A DNA stretch of 64,000 bases from Clostridia bacterium (GTDB lineage: Bacteria; Bacillota; Clostridia; Oscillospirales; Acutalibacteraceae): the NCBI GenBank assembly GCA_017537365.1, contig JAFYKZ010000022.1, positions 38,519 to 102,518 of the forward strand, in the 5' to 3' direction. A model generated the notes under the pieces. It searched no databases. It saw nothing but the letters and a program-made list of their open reading frames with translations, and was not told where the DNA came from. Within the stretch, counting starts at the first letter, position 1. Every line of letters begins with the position of its first letter. This document shows positions 9,713 through 17,480 of this stretch, piece after piece. Both the position numbers and the translations under genes were made by a program.

Positions 9713-10141
9713 TTATAATTTATCAATATCCTCATCGGTTATAAGATGGAAGCCCGCCTTTTCAAGCACAGCTTCTGCCGCTTTATTATCAGCAACTCTA
9801 AGCACAACATAAGCGTGCTTTTCAGTTCTGGTCATAAATGCATATAAATACTCAATATTTATATCTGCATTATCTAATACCTTTAAAGCGGTTGAAAGCT
9901 TACCGGGGGCATCACCTATTTTAACACCAACAACCTCGGTGGTTTTAATAAGAAAATTATCCTTTAAAGTATTTATAGCAGCATCGTTATCATTAACGAT
10001 TAAACGCAAAATACCAAATTCCTCGCTTTCCGCGATTGAAAGAGCGCGGATATTAACATTATTTAAAGCTAAGGTATCGGTTATCTCAACCAAAGCACCT
10101 TTTTTATTTTCAACAAAGATAGTAAGCTGTTTTAATGACAT
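9713..10141 (-). CDS. tandem ACT-domain protein
   Basis: A 142-aa protein made of two ACT domains (about residues 3-70 and 72-140). The first begins QLTIFVENKKGALVEITDTL, the second VGVKIGDAPGKLSTALKVL. ACT domains are small-molecule, often amino-acid, sensors. This paired form is commonly encoded beside phenylacetate-CoA ligase in Clostridia, as here, where it follows the ligase gene by 11 bases. I infer that it senses an aromatic or other amino acid and regulates or assists that enzyme; there is no direct evidence. Confidence 0.88.
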   Translation of the reverse strand: MSLKQLTIFVENKKGALVEITDTLALNNVNIRALSIAESEEFGILRLIVNDNDAAINTLKDNFLIKTTEVVGVKIGDAPGKLSTALKVLDNADINIEYLYAFMTRTEKHAYVVLRVADNKAAEAVLEKAGFHLITDEDIDKL

Positions 10142-10152
10142 AATTTCATCTC

Positions 10153-11466
10153 CTAATCATGCAATTTGCGCTTATCTATAACGCGGACTGCCTTGCCTTC
10201 GCTTCGAACAATACTCTTTGGAGCAACCAGATTAACCTTAGGATTAATACCAAGCACCTTTTTCATAGCCTCTGCCAAAGCCTTTTCCATAGCAGTAACA
10301 CCGCTTACAATATCAGTGAACTGTTCTGCGTTCATTTCAACATTAACCTCAAATGTATCAACATTATTAACTCTGTCAACAACAATCTGATAGTTAGGTT
10401 GATAACCCTCGCTTAGCAATACCGATTCAATCTGACTCGGGAAAACATTAACACCGCGGATAATAAGCATATCATCGCTTCTGCCCATCGGCTTGGTCAT
10501 TTTAATATGGGTTCTTCCGCAAGAGCAGGGCTTTCTGGATAAAATACAAATATCACGGGTTCTGTAACGAAGAAGAGGGAAGGCCTCTTTATCAAGAGCG
10601 GTGAAAACCAACTCGCCCTTACTGCCCTCAGGCAAAACCTCACCTGTTTCAGGGTCAATAATCTCGGCTAAGAAATGGTCCTCATTAATATGCATACCGC
10701 TTTGCTCTTCACATTCAAAAGAAACACCCGGACCTGAGGTCTCGGTTAAACCGTAAATATCATAAGCTTTAATTCCCAAAGACTTTTCAATTTCTCTGCG
10801 CATTTCCTCGGTCCAGGGCTCTGCACCGAAAATACCCGCTTTTAAAGAAAGCTCGTCAGGCGAGATACCCATTTCCTTTAAGGTTTCTCCGATATATGCC
10901 GCATAGGACGGAGTGCAGCAAAGAATGGTTGAACCTAAATCCTGCATAAACTGAATTTGCCTCTCGGTAAAGCCTGAGGACATAGGAAGAGTTAAACAAC
11001 CAACCTTATGAGAGCCACCATGAAGTCCCGAGCCGCCGGTAAACAAACCATAACCGTAAGCCACATGGCAAACATCTTCCTTTGTTCCGCCCGCCGCAAC
11101 TATTGCTCTGGCGCAACAATCTTCCCACAAATCAACATCATTTTGGGTATAGAAAGCAACAACACGTTTTCCGGTTGTTCCCGAAGTTGAATGAATTCTG
11201 ACACACTCTTCGAGCGGTTTTGCTAAAAGACCGTAAGGATATGCTTCTCTTAAATCTGCTTTGGTTAAAAAGGGAAGCTTATGCAAATCTTCAATACCAT
11301 TTATATCATCAGGGGTAACCCCTTTTTTATCCATTAAATCGCGATAATAAGGCACATTTTCATAAACATGCTTAACCTGTTTTACAAGCTTTTCCGACTG
11401 GAGTTTTTTAAGCTCTTCAACCGGCATAGTTTCTATTTCTTTTTGGTAGTATCGTTTTTCCACCAA
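10153..11466 (-). CDS. paaK: phenylacetate-CoA ligase family protein
   Basis: An adenylate-forming ligase that activates an aryl-acetate with ATP and CoA. The P-loop-like HSTSGTTGKRVV motif (about residue 92), the YGLTETSGPG motif and the GRSDDMLIIRGVNVFPSQIE hinge are present, followed by the AMP-binding C-terminal domain. Length 437 aa is typical. The frame opens TTG-GTG after AAAGGACGG, so the start is TTG 11466 or GTG 11463; no ATG is available. With the ACT gene it forms a two-gene operon. In related anaerobes it works with indolepyruvate oxidoreductase, which is not in this window. Substrate is inferred from family only. Confidence 0.9.
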   Translation of the reverse strand: MVEKRYYQKEIETMPVEELKKLQSEKLVKQVKHVYENVPYYRDLMDKKGVTPDDINGIEDLHKLPFLTKADLREAYPYGLLAKPLEECVRIHSTSGTTGKRVVAFYTQNDVDLWEDCCARAIVAAGGTKEDVCHVAYGYGLFTGGSGLHGGSHKVGCLTLPMSSGFTERQIQFMQDLGSTILCCTPSYAAYIGETLKEMGISPDELSLKAGIFGAEPWTEEMRREIEKSLGIKAYDIYGLTETSGPGVSFECEEQSGMHINEDHFLAEIIDPETGEVLPEGSKGELVFTALDKEAFPLLRYRTRDICILSRKPCSCGRTHIKMTKPMGRSDDMLIIRGVNVFPSQIESVLLSEGYQPNYQIVVDRVNNVDTFEVNVEMNAEQFTDIVSGVTAMEKALAEAMKKVLGINPKVNLVAPKSIVRSEGKAVRVIDKRKLHD

Positions 11467-11501
11467 AATCGCCGTCCTTTATAATAAAATGCTTATTTTT
11501 A

Positions 11502-11530
11502 AATATATCATTTTGAAAAGATATTGTCAA
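11502..11530 (-). promoter_or_regulatory. SigA promoter of paaK-ACT operon
   Basis: -35 TTGACA and -10 TATATT with a 17-bp spacer, 36 bases before the paaK start. Confidence 0.75.
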
Positions 11531-11554
11531 TATAATAGGAAAATTTTTCGATTA

Positions 11555-11590
11555 AAAAAGAAAAGCGGAGACAGTCTTAAAACTATCTCC
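11555..11590 (-). terminator. terminator after zinc-ribbon membrane protein gene
   Basis: Minus-strand stem GGAGATAGT/ACTGTCTCC with one G-U pair, followed by a U-rich CTTTTCTTTTTT run. Confidence 0.75.
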
Positions 11591-11607
11591 ACCTAATTTA
11601 AAAATTA

Positions 11608-12804
11608 TTAATTCTTTGGTTTTTTATAGAAAACATAGTTATAATACTGCGCATAGAAACCGCTTTGGCTTCCGAAGTGTTGGATACGACCGCTCCTATT
11701 TGAAACAACCATAGCTTCAGGATTATTTTTCTTCCATTCTGCCAAATGCTTTTCGCCGCTATAACCGATAGGTCCGAACAAACGGAACTTATAAAGGAAA
11801 GCAAAACCGTACTGATTTTTACTTGGAGTATTCGAAACATCAAACTCAATAGAAGCTTTTTTAACAAAGAATTTGTATTTAACAAATGGCAAGAATAAAG
11901 ACTGATGTGTATCAACATTTAATTTCACATTACAAGCATAGGGGTTTTCAGCAAGCCATTCATTTATGTATTTCTCAAAGTTTTGGGCTGTCATTCGCTT
12001 ATTAATCGGAACAACATAAACATTTTTTGTCTTTTTGGAAATTCCACAGGTTGCACAGAATTCGCCCTCACCAAACGGAGTCTGGCACTTAGGGCAAACA
12101 GTTTTATCAGGCATACCCTGTCTAACCGTTCTTTCGGTTTCCTTTATTTCAGGTAACACCCTCGCACCCATACTCTTTTTGCTAAGGCTAACTATTGTTA
12201 CAATTTGATATAAAAGAATACCTATTGCCAAAAGCCAAATAAGAGCAAAAAAGCCTGCGCCGATAATTGCTGCGCCCATACTTGCTATTGCAGTAACAGC
12301 AGCTGCGCCTAATCCGGCTATCATTCCAAAAATGCTTTTATTTTTTATAATTTCGCTTTCAATTTCATCTTCGGTTTCAGGCAAAATTTCTTCCAAAAGG
12401 GTATCAGAATCGTCATCATCGGAATCGGGGACAGGCAGTAAACCGCCTATAACTGAGCCTTCTTCTTTTGCTTCAACCACGGTATACTCTATGATCTGAT
12501 ACATACCGGTTGTGCCTTGATTCATAAGATAAGCCGTTCCCACACCAACCGCTTCAACCGAACCATCGCTCAATGCTCTGATAACATTATCATTGCTCGA
12601 ATATGATTCTCCGCCGTTTTGAACCCAAATAGCCGAGCCGTGCATATGAGTTTCGCCAACCTCTAACTCAACACTGGTATGGATACCTTTTTCCTCAATA
12701 TACGGACTCAAATCATAGCTCACCGCAAATACCGAAAGGCTAAGTGAAGATACTATCGCAACCGCCATAAAAAGAACCGCTAAAATTTTTGCCACTTTTT
12801 TCAT
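11608..12804 (-). CDS. exported Big-2-like / zinc-ribbon membrane protein of unknown function
   Basis: I do not recognise a named family for the whole 398-aa protein. In order: a signal peptide or N-terminal membrane anchor (residues 1-27, ending SVFA); an Ig-like Big-2-type stretch (about 28-115) with 'VEAVGVGTAYL'; an acidic linker (DSDDDDSD ... ETEDEIESE); two hydrophobic segments (about 160-205); a four-Cys zinc ribbon (CPKCQTPFGEGEFCATCG, about 237-254); then a C-terminal domain rich in aromatic residues. The layout suggests an outer sensor-like part joined to a cytosolic zinc-ribbon part, but that is inference. Its leader is shared with the lipoprotein gene at 47423-48061, so the two may be co-regulated. 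Confidence 0.75.
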   Translation of the reverse strand: MKKVAKILAVLFMAVAIVSSLSLSVFAVSYDLSPYIEEKGIHTSVELEVGETHMHGSAIWVQNGGESYSSNDNVIRALSDGSVEAVGVGTAYLMNQGTTGMYQIIEYTVVEAKEEGSVIGGLLPVPDSDDDDSDTLLEEILPETEDEIESEIIKNKSIFGMIAGLGAAAVTAIASMGAAIIGAGFFALIWLLAIGILLYQIVTIVSLSKKSMGARVLPEIKETERTVRQGMPDKTVCPKCQTPFGEGEFCATCGISKKTKNVYVVPINKRMTAQNFEKYINEWLAENPYACNVKLNVDTHQSLFLPFVKYKFFVKKASIEFDVSNTPSKNQYGFAFLYKFRLFGPIGYSGEKHLAEWKKNNPEAMVVSNRSGRIQHFGSQSGFYAQYYNYVFYKKPKN

Positions 12805-12886
12805 GATTTTTTCTCCTTAAACTTCTTAAATTTTTCGAAATCTTATTTCTTACATCTATAAAGGGGAATGAAAAACTAAAAAGGTT
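12805..12886 (-). promoter_or_regulatory. shared leader, copy 1 (possible ECF-type promoter)
   Basis: The 82 nt before the ATG at 12804 align without large gaps to the 82 nt before the ATG at 48061. Both have AACCTTTTT, 10 nt, then TCCCCTTTATA, and both end AAGGAGAAAAAATCATG. No SigA hexamers are seen. AAC-16 nt-TCCC resembles an ECF sigma promoter layout, which is inference. Confidence 0.5.
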
Positions 12887-14044
12887 TTATTTTTTTGAAA
12901 AATTCATTTTTTTCTTTTCATTTGCTATTTCAACCGCTTCTTTCAAAAGGGTGTAGACCACCGCCGCAGTGGGCACCGCAATAAGCGCGCCAACAATTCC
13001 ACCGATATTGCCGCCTAATAGCACCGCGCAAACAACTATAACACCGGGAAGACCTACCGCTTTTCCTACAACCCTTGGATAAATAAGATTTCCCTCAACC
13101 TGTTGAAGCACAAGTATAAACAAAACAAACAAAATCGCTTTTAGAGGATTTGTTATAACTATAAGCAAAAATCCGATTATAACACCAACCGTTGAACCGA
13201 TAACAGGAACTAATGCCGTAACACTTATAAGCACCGAAATAATAAGAGCATTCGGCAATCTGAAAATAATCATACAAACGAAACAAAGCGCGCCTAAAAT
13301 TATCGCTTCTATAAGCTGACCGCCGATAAATCTTGAAAAAGCTTCCTCTGTTCTTAAAGCTATATGATAAATAATCTTTGTTTGGTTTTCGGGAATAAAC
13401 GCATCTATAACCCTTTTAACAAATCTGCCGATTCTTTCTTTTTGCGCCAATATATAAACCGAAATAACAAAGCTGAAAATGGTATTATAAACACCGCCTA
13501 CTACCGAAGTGGTTATACCGATAGCGCCATCAAAAATTTTATTATAATAATTGGAAACCAAAGATTTTGCGGTTTCAAAAATACTGTTCCAATTAATCTT
13601 GATTTCAGGCAGAATTTCCTTATCAATCTTAAATCTTTCAAGCAACTCACCGAGACGGTTATAACTCTTTGTAACAAAAGAGGGAAGCTTTTCGGCAATA
13701 TAGGTTATGGTTTCAATAATATCGGGTATGATTACGAGAATTAAAAGCGAAACCAAACCGAAAGCTATAAGATAGGTTAATACTAAACAAATAGGACGCC
13801 TCAATTTATTAACAAACTTTTTATTGCTATTTCCCATAAATGCGAAAACCTTTGTTTCTAAGGCTCTCAGCAAAACATTAAGAACAAAAGCAAGGCAAAG
13901 CGCCGCGATAATTGGGTTAAAGAGGGAAATTACAACCGAAAATCCCGCCCAAACACTCGGCAGCTTTTGAATAGCGGTAAAAATCACCGCACCGCAAAAG
14001 ATAATAAACAAAATTTTCTTTATCGTTTTAGAATTAAGCTCCAT
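12887..14044 (-). CDS. AI-2E family (PerM/YdiK-like) membrane permease
   Basis: A 385-aa integral membrane protein of the UPF0118/AI-2E transporter family. About eight hydrophobic spans are visible: two at 9-60, one near 72-95, a large soluble stretch at about 110-190, then a cluster from 195 on. The family-typical glycine-rich segment 'LVPVIGSTVGVIIGFLL' and the 'QQVEGNLIYPRVVGKAVGL' motif near the C-terminus are present. Members have been linked to autoinducer export or Na+/H+ exchange, so the substrate is uncertain. AGGAG precedes the ATG by 7 bases. It is probably transcribed alone. Confidence 0.88.
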   Translation of the reverse strand: MELNSKTIKKILFIIFCGAVIFTAIQKLPSVWAGFSVVISLFNPIIAALCLAFVLNVLLRALETKVFAFMGNSNKKFVNKLRRPICLVLTYLIAFGLVSLLILVIIPDIIETITYIAEKLPSFVTKSYNRLGELLERFKIDKEILPEIKINWNSIFETAKSLVSNYYNKIFDGAIGITTSVVGGVYNTIFSFVISVYILAQKERIGRFVKRVIDAFIPENQTKIIYHIALRTEEAFSRFIGGQLIEAIILGALCFVCMIIFRLPNALIISVLISVTALVPVIGSTVGVIIGFLLIVITNPLKAILFVLFILVLQQVEGNLIYPRVVGKAVGLPGVIVVCAVLLGGNIGGIVGALIAVPTAAVVYTLLKEAVEIANEKKKMNFSKK

Positions 14045-14065
14045 TTTATTCTCCTAAAAATTAAA

Positions 14066-14095
14066 ATAGGATTACGGCAAACACCGTAATCCTAT
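14066..14095 (-). terminator. terminator after the oadB/small-subunit pair
   Basis: Perfect 12-bp stem ATAGGATTACGG/CCGTAATCCTAT with a 6-nt loop. On the minus strand it is followed by TTTAATTTTTA. It lies 35 bases after the 50-aa ORF. Confidence 0.75.
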
Positions 14096-14130
14096 TATAT
14101 ACCAGTTTTTACAATTAGTAAACCAATAAA

Positions 14131-14283
14131 TTATTTTTTACCCGAAAAAATCTTATTAAGAAGCACGGTTATCAAGATAATAACACCTATAACCGCGAAA
14201 ATGCTAAGCATACCTACACCTAAAAATTTAAGGCTATCAAACATTTTATCGGGTGAATATTGAATAATAGAGTTTAACAACAT
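14131..14283 (-). CDS. 50-aa single-span membrane protein, probable Na+-pump decarboxylase small subunit
   Basis: A short ORF starting MLLNSIIQYSPDKMF and ending in NKIFSGKK. One strongly hydrophobic segment runs over residues 21-43. GGAAGG lies 10 bases before the ATG, and the gene starts 17 bases after the oadB stop, so the two form an operon. Small single-span subunits (gamma, OadG-like) are a normal part of Na+-translocating decarboxylases; they are usually 60-120 aa, so this one is short. Function is inferred from size, membrane span and neighbour; sequence alone does not prove the family. Confidence 0.65.
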   Translation of the reverse strand: MLLNSIIQYSPDKMFDSLKFLGVGMLSIFAVIGVIILITVLLNKIFSGKK

Positions 14284-14300
14284 AATTTCAGCCTTCCTTT

Positions 14301-15449
14301 CTATCTAAACAACGGAGTGCCTAAAATCAAACCGCCGGCGATAACCGAAGCAATCTGACCTGAAACATTTACACCGATAGAATGCATAAGCAAGAAGTTC
14401 TGAGGGTCTTCTTTAAGTCCCATTTTATGAACAACTCTGCCTGACATCGGGAAAGCAGAAATACCTGCCGCACCTATCATAGGATTAATCTTCTTATCTC
14501 TCGGCAAGAAAATATTCAAGAACTTAGCAAAGATAACACCGAAAGCGGTATCAAAAATAAATGCAACTAAACCTAAACCTAAGATAAGCAAGGTTTGAGG
14601 TCTTAAAAACTCGGTAGCTTCCATACGGCAAGCAATAGTAAAGCCTAAGAAAATAGTTACAAGGTTTGCTAAAACATTTTGCGCTGTATCCGATAAAGAA
14701 TTAAGCACACCGCACTCGCGAATTAAGTTACCAAACATAAGGAAGCCAACCAGAGCTACCGATTCGGGTGCAACCAAGCCTGCAACCGCAGTTATGATAA
14801 TAGGGAATAAAATCTTGGTTAGCTTAGAAACGCTCTTTGGAGAATAGGGCATACGGATAAGGCGCTCTTTCTTGGTGGTTAAAGCCTTTATAACAGGAGG
14901 CTGAATAATCGGAACTAATGCCATATATGAATATGCCGCAACCATTATTGCGCCTGTTATATTACTCTTTGGTCCTAATAACTCATTAGCAACAACTATC
15001 GCAGTCGGACCGTCTGCCGCGCCGATAACACCGATAGAAGCGGCTTCGGGAAGCTTGAAGAAGAAAGAAGAAACAAATAAAGTAAAGAAAATACCAAACT
15101 GCGCCGCCGCGCCGAAAATCATAAGCTTTGGATTAGATAACAGCGGTCCGAAATCTATCATCGCGCCTATACCTATAAACAAAATCAGCGGAAACAGTTC
15201 ATTAGCGATACCTGCGTTAAACAGGGTAGTTAACGCGCCGTCTTTACCGATAACGCCTGAAAGGGGGATATTAACAAGTATTGTTCCAAATCCCATCGGT
15301 AAAAGCAAAGTTGGCTCCATATCAAAGCGAATAGCCAAGAAAATGAGCAAACCGCCGATAGCCCACATAACAGGGTATTTCCAACCGCCGTTTTCAAAAA
15401 GCATTTTGATACCTTCGATTAAAAATTCGAAGCTTTGCAAAAATTCCAT
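14301..15449 (-). CDS. oadB: Na+-transporting decarboxylase beta subunit
   Basis: The membrane subunit that couples decarboxylation of a biotin-bound acid to Na+ export (OadB/GcdB/MmdB family). The 382-aa protein has about nine spans. Conserved segments are visible: 'LFPLILFIGIGAMIDFGPLL', 'GVIGAADGPTAIV' with its Na+-site Asp, 'GFLMFGNLIRECGV' and the C-terminal 'HSIGVNVSGQIASVIAGG'. ATG 15449 has AAAGG 8 bases upstream; the frame also opens one codon earlier with TTG. No alpha (carboxyltransferase) or biotin carrier gene is nearby, so its substrate cannot be told. A riboswitch-like leader precedes it. Confidence 0.92.
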   Translation of the reverse strand: MEFLQSFEFLIEGIKMLFENGGWKYPVMWAIGGLLIFLAIRFDMEPTLLLPMGFGTILVNIPLSGVIGKDGALTTLFNAGIANELFPLILFIGIGAMIDFGPLLSNPKLMIFGAAAQFGIFFTLFVSSFFFKLPEAASIGVIGAADGPTAIVVANELLGPKSNITGAIMVAAYSYMALVPIIQPPVIKALTTKKERLIRMPYSPKSVSKLTKILFPIIITAVAGLVAPESVALVGFLMFGNLIRECGVLNSLSDTAQNVLANLVTIFLGFTIACRMEATEFLRPQTLLILGLGLVAFIFDTAFGVIFAKFLNIFLPRDKKINPMIGAAGISAFPMSGRVVHKMGLKEDPQNFLLMHSIGVNVSGQIASVIAGGLILGTPLFR

Positions 15450-15480
15450 CAAATCAACCTTTCTTTCATTTTTAAGGAAT

Positions 15481-15605
15481 AAAAAAAGACCTTTACTATG
15501 CCCTAAACACAGTAAAAGTCTTGCCGTTTAATGCAAAAGCGGGTTTTTTAAAACCGTATTGACGCCTTTGCTGCGGATTAATCCGTCGGCTACTCCCTTA
15601 AACTG
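15481..15605 (-). ncRNA. yybP-ykoY-like (Mn2+-type) riboswitch with terminator
   Basis: The leader matches the yybP-ykoY aptamer closely. It has a GGGAGTAGC strand, a short CGG/CCG hairpin, a paired arm GCAAAGGCG/CGCTTTTGC enclosing TCAATACGG and its own hairpin, and GGCAAGAC before the closing strand. The P1 strand CTTTTACTG can pair either with the 5' CAGTTTAAG or, as GACTTTTACT, with AGTAAAGGTC to make a terminator followed by seven U. That is an on-switch layout. The known ligand of this class is Mn2+. The gene controlled is a Na+-pump subunit, so a Na+-I (DUF1646) type aptamer should also be tested. Confidence 0.8.
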
Positions 15606-15610
15606 CACAC

Positions 15611-15639
15611 ATAATACCATAATTTTACTCTGAATGCAA
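15611..15639 (-). promoter_or_regulatory. SigA promoter of the riboswitch-oadB transcript
   Basis: -35 TTGCAT and -10 TATTAT, 17-bp spacer. The start would fall about 7 nt later, just ahead of the aptamer's first strand. Confidence 0.75.
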
Positions 15640-15689
15640 GAAAAATATTCAGTAGCTTTTTTCTTCGTGTTTTCACAACCCGATTTTTA

Positions 15690-15718
15690 TTGACTTATTG
15701 TGTTTTTAAAAGTATAAT
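15690..15718 (+). promoter_or_regulatory. SigA promoter of rarA
   Basis: -35 TTGACT and -10 TATAAT with a 17-bp spacer. It lies inside the 5' extension of the rarA reading frame, which supports the later start at 15759. Confidence 0.8.
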
Positions 15719-15758
15719 ATACATATATATAGTTATTTTTAGTATTGGTGGTGGTAAA

Positions 15759-17018
15759 ATGAGTTCGCCGTTGGCTGACCGACTAAGACCTAAAAATCTA
15801 GACGAGGTTGCAGGTCAAAAAGCACTTTTAGGAGAGGGGAAAATCCTCAGAAAAATAATTGAGCAGGGAAATACACCCAATCTTATTTTCTACGGTCCGT
15901 CGGGCGTTGGCAAAACAACCGTTGCAAATATCATTGCTAATAATTGCGGCAAAAAGCTCTACCACCTGAATGCAACTACCGCCTCAACCGCCGATATTAA
16001 GGAAATCGTTTCTAACATAGGAAGTATTGATGCTCAGGGCGGTATACTTTTATATCTCGATGAAATTCAGTATTTTAATAAAAAACAGCAGCAAATTCTG
16101 CTTTCATACATAGAAAACGGCGATATAACCCTTATTGCCTCCACAACCGAAAATCCATATTTTTATGTTTATTCGGCAATTTTAAGCCGTTCATCCGTTT
16201 TTGAATTTAAAACCCTTTCAGCCGAAGATATAATATCGGTTATAAACAGGGGAATAACTATTTTAAAACAAGAGCAAAACAAGGAAATTATAATTTCGCC
16301 CGAAGCGGTTAAAAAAATGGCAACCGCGGCAGCAGGGGATGTTAGAAAATCCTTAAATATGCTTGAACTTTGCGTTTTAACCGCTGAAAACAACGATAAA
16401 ACCGAAATAACTGATGATATTTTAGAGCAAATTCTTTCCTCTAATGCCGTAAGATACGACCGCGAGGGTGATGAGCATTATGATATTATTTCGGCATATC
16501 AGAAATCTATGCGAGGCTCAGACCCCGATGCCGCAGTTTATTATCTTGGCAGACTTTTGGCGGCAGGGGATTTACCGAGCGCTTGCCGAAGGCTTTTAGT
16601 TTGCGCAAACGAGGATGTTGGACTGGCTTATCCTCAAATAATACCTATTGTTAAAGCCGCAGTTGATACCGCTATAATGGTTGGACTTCCCGAAGCCAGA
16701 ATACCGCTTGCAAACGCGGTTATTCTTGTTGCAACCTCGCCAAAATCAAATTCTGCTTATAATGCGATTAATTCGGCAATGGCAGATATAACCGCAGGTG
16801 TAGGCGGCGATATCCCTCGTCAGCTAAAAAATAAGCATTTCGACGGAGACGAAGCGGAAATAAAAGGTCAAAATTATAAATATCCTCACGATTTTCCTAT
16901 GCATTATGTAAACCAACAATATTTGCCCGATAATATTAAAACAAAGAAATATTATAAATTCGGTGATAATAAAACCGAACAAAAATACAAGGAATATTGG
17001 GATAAAATCAAGAAATAA
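15759..17018 (+). CDS. rarA: replication-associated recombination protein A
   Basis: An AAA+ ATPase of the RarA/MgsA/WRNIP1 family that acts at stalled replication forks. It has N-terminal ADRLRPKNLDEVAGQ, Walker A GPSGVGKTT (about residue 46), Walker B LYLDEIQYF, sensor 'ASTTENPYF', and the C-terminal tetramerisation part containing 'GSDPDAAVYYLGRLLAAG' and 'LPEARIPLANAVI'. ATG 15759 follows GGTGGTGG and lies downstream of the promoter. The product is 419 aa, normal for the family. It probably heads a plus-strand run that includes ydbS and ydbT. Confidence 0.95.
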   Translation: MSSPLADRLRPKNLDEVAGQKALLGEGKILRKIIEQGNTPNLIFYGPSGVGKTTVANIIANNCGKKLYHLNATTASTADIKEIVSNIGSIDAQGGILLYLDEIQYFNKKQQQILLSYIENGDITLIASTTENPYFYVYSAILSRSSVFEFKTLSAEDIISVINRGITILKQEQNKEIIISPEAVKKMATAAAGDVRKSLNMLELCVLTAENNDKTEITDDILEQILSSNAVRYDREGDEHYDIISAYQKSMRGSDPDAAVYYLGRLLAAGDLPSACRRLLVCANEDVGLAYPQIIPIVKAAVDTAIMVGLPEARIPLANAVILVATSPKSNSAYNAINSAMADITAGVGGDIPRQLKNKHFDGDEAEIKGQNYKYPHDFPMHYVNQQYLPDNIKTKKYYKFGDNKTEQKYKEYWDKIKK

Positions 17019-17048
17019 GCTTTCAAAAACAAAGGACGGTGAGCTCTT

Positions 17049-17480
17049 TTGAAAACCTATATCATACCCAAAAAAACGTTAACTCTTTGGCGCATTAGAG
17101 TTGTTATGTTAACCGTAGCATTACTAGGTATTTTTTTCGTTATTCCATTACCAAAACTCGCTTTCATAATTATAGCATCGGTTATTTTATTTTTAAGTTT
17201 GCTTGCTAATTTTTGGTATTTACCGAAATTTATAAAAAGCTGCCGTATATCCGTTTTCGACGGTAAGGTTGTTATAACCCGAGGTGTTTTGATTGAAAAC
17301 ACACACATAATGCCTTTCTCCCGTCTCATTCATTCCCAAACCGTTCAAACCCCGTTAGCAAGGTTGTTTGGTCTTTCGATACTCTTTTTAAAAGCGGCTC
17401 GTTTCAGACTCTTTATAATTGATATGTCTGACGAGGACATAACCTCGCTTATAGACGAGCTCGGAGTGGGAGGTAAATAA
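17049..17480 (+). CDS. ydbS: PH-domain membrane protein, YdbS-like
   Basis: A 143-aa protein with two N-terminal membrane spans (about 15-37 and 38-55) followed by a bacterial PH domain (DUF304, about 65-140), including 'VFDGKVVITRGVLIENTHIMPFSRL'. The frame begins with TTG at 17049; the next ATG lies 19 codons on, inside the first span, so TTG is preferred. Its stop overlaps the ydbT ATG (TAATG). In Bacillus the YdbS/YdbT pair is a conserved membrane couple linked to resistance against certain antimicrobial peptides; a similar role here is inference. Confidence 0.82.
   Translation: MKTYIIPKKTLTLWRIRVVMLTVALLGIFFVIPLPKLAFIIIASVILFLSLLANFWYLPKFIKSCRISVFDGKVVITRGVLIENTHIMPFSRLIHSQTVQTPLARLFGLSILFLKAARFRLFIIDMSDEDITSLIDELGVGGK

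Noticed and set aside
15690..15758. 23-residue N-terminal extension of RarA
   Set aside because: The -35 and -10 of its promoter lie inside the extension, and a good ribosome site precedes ATG 15759.
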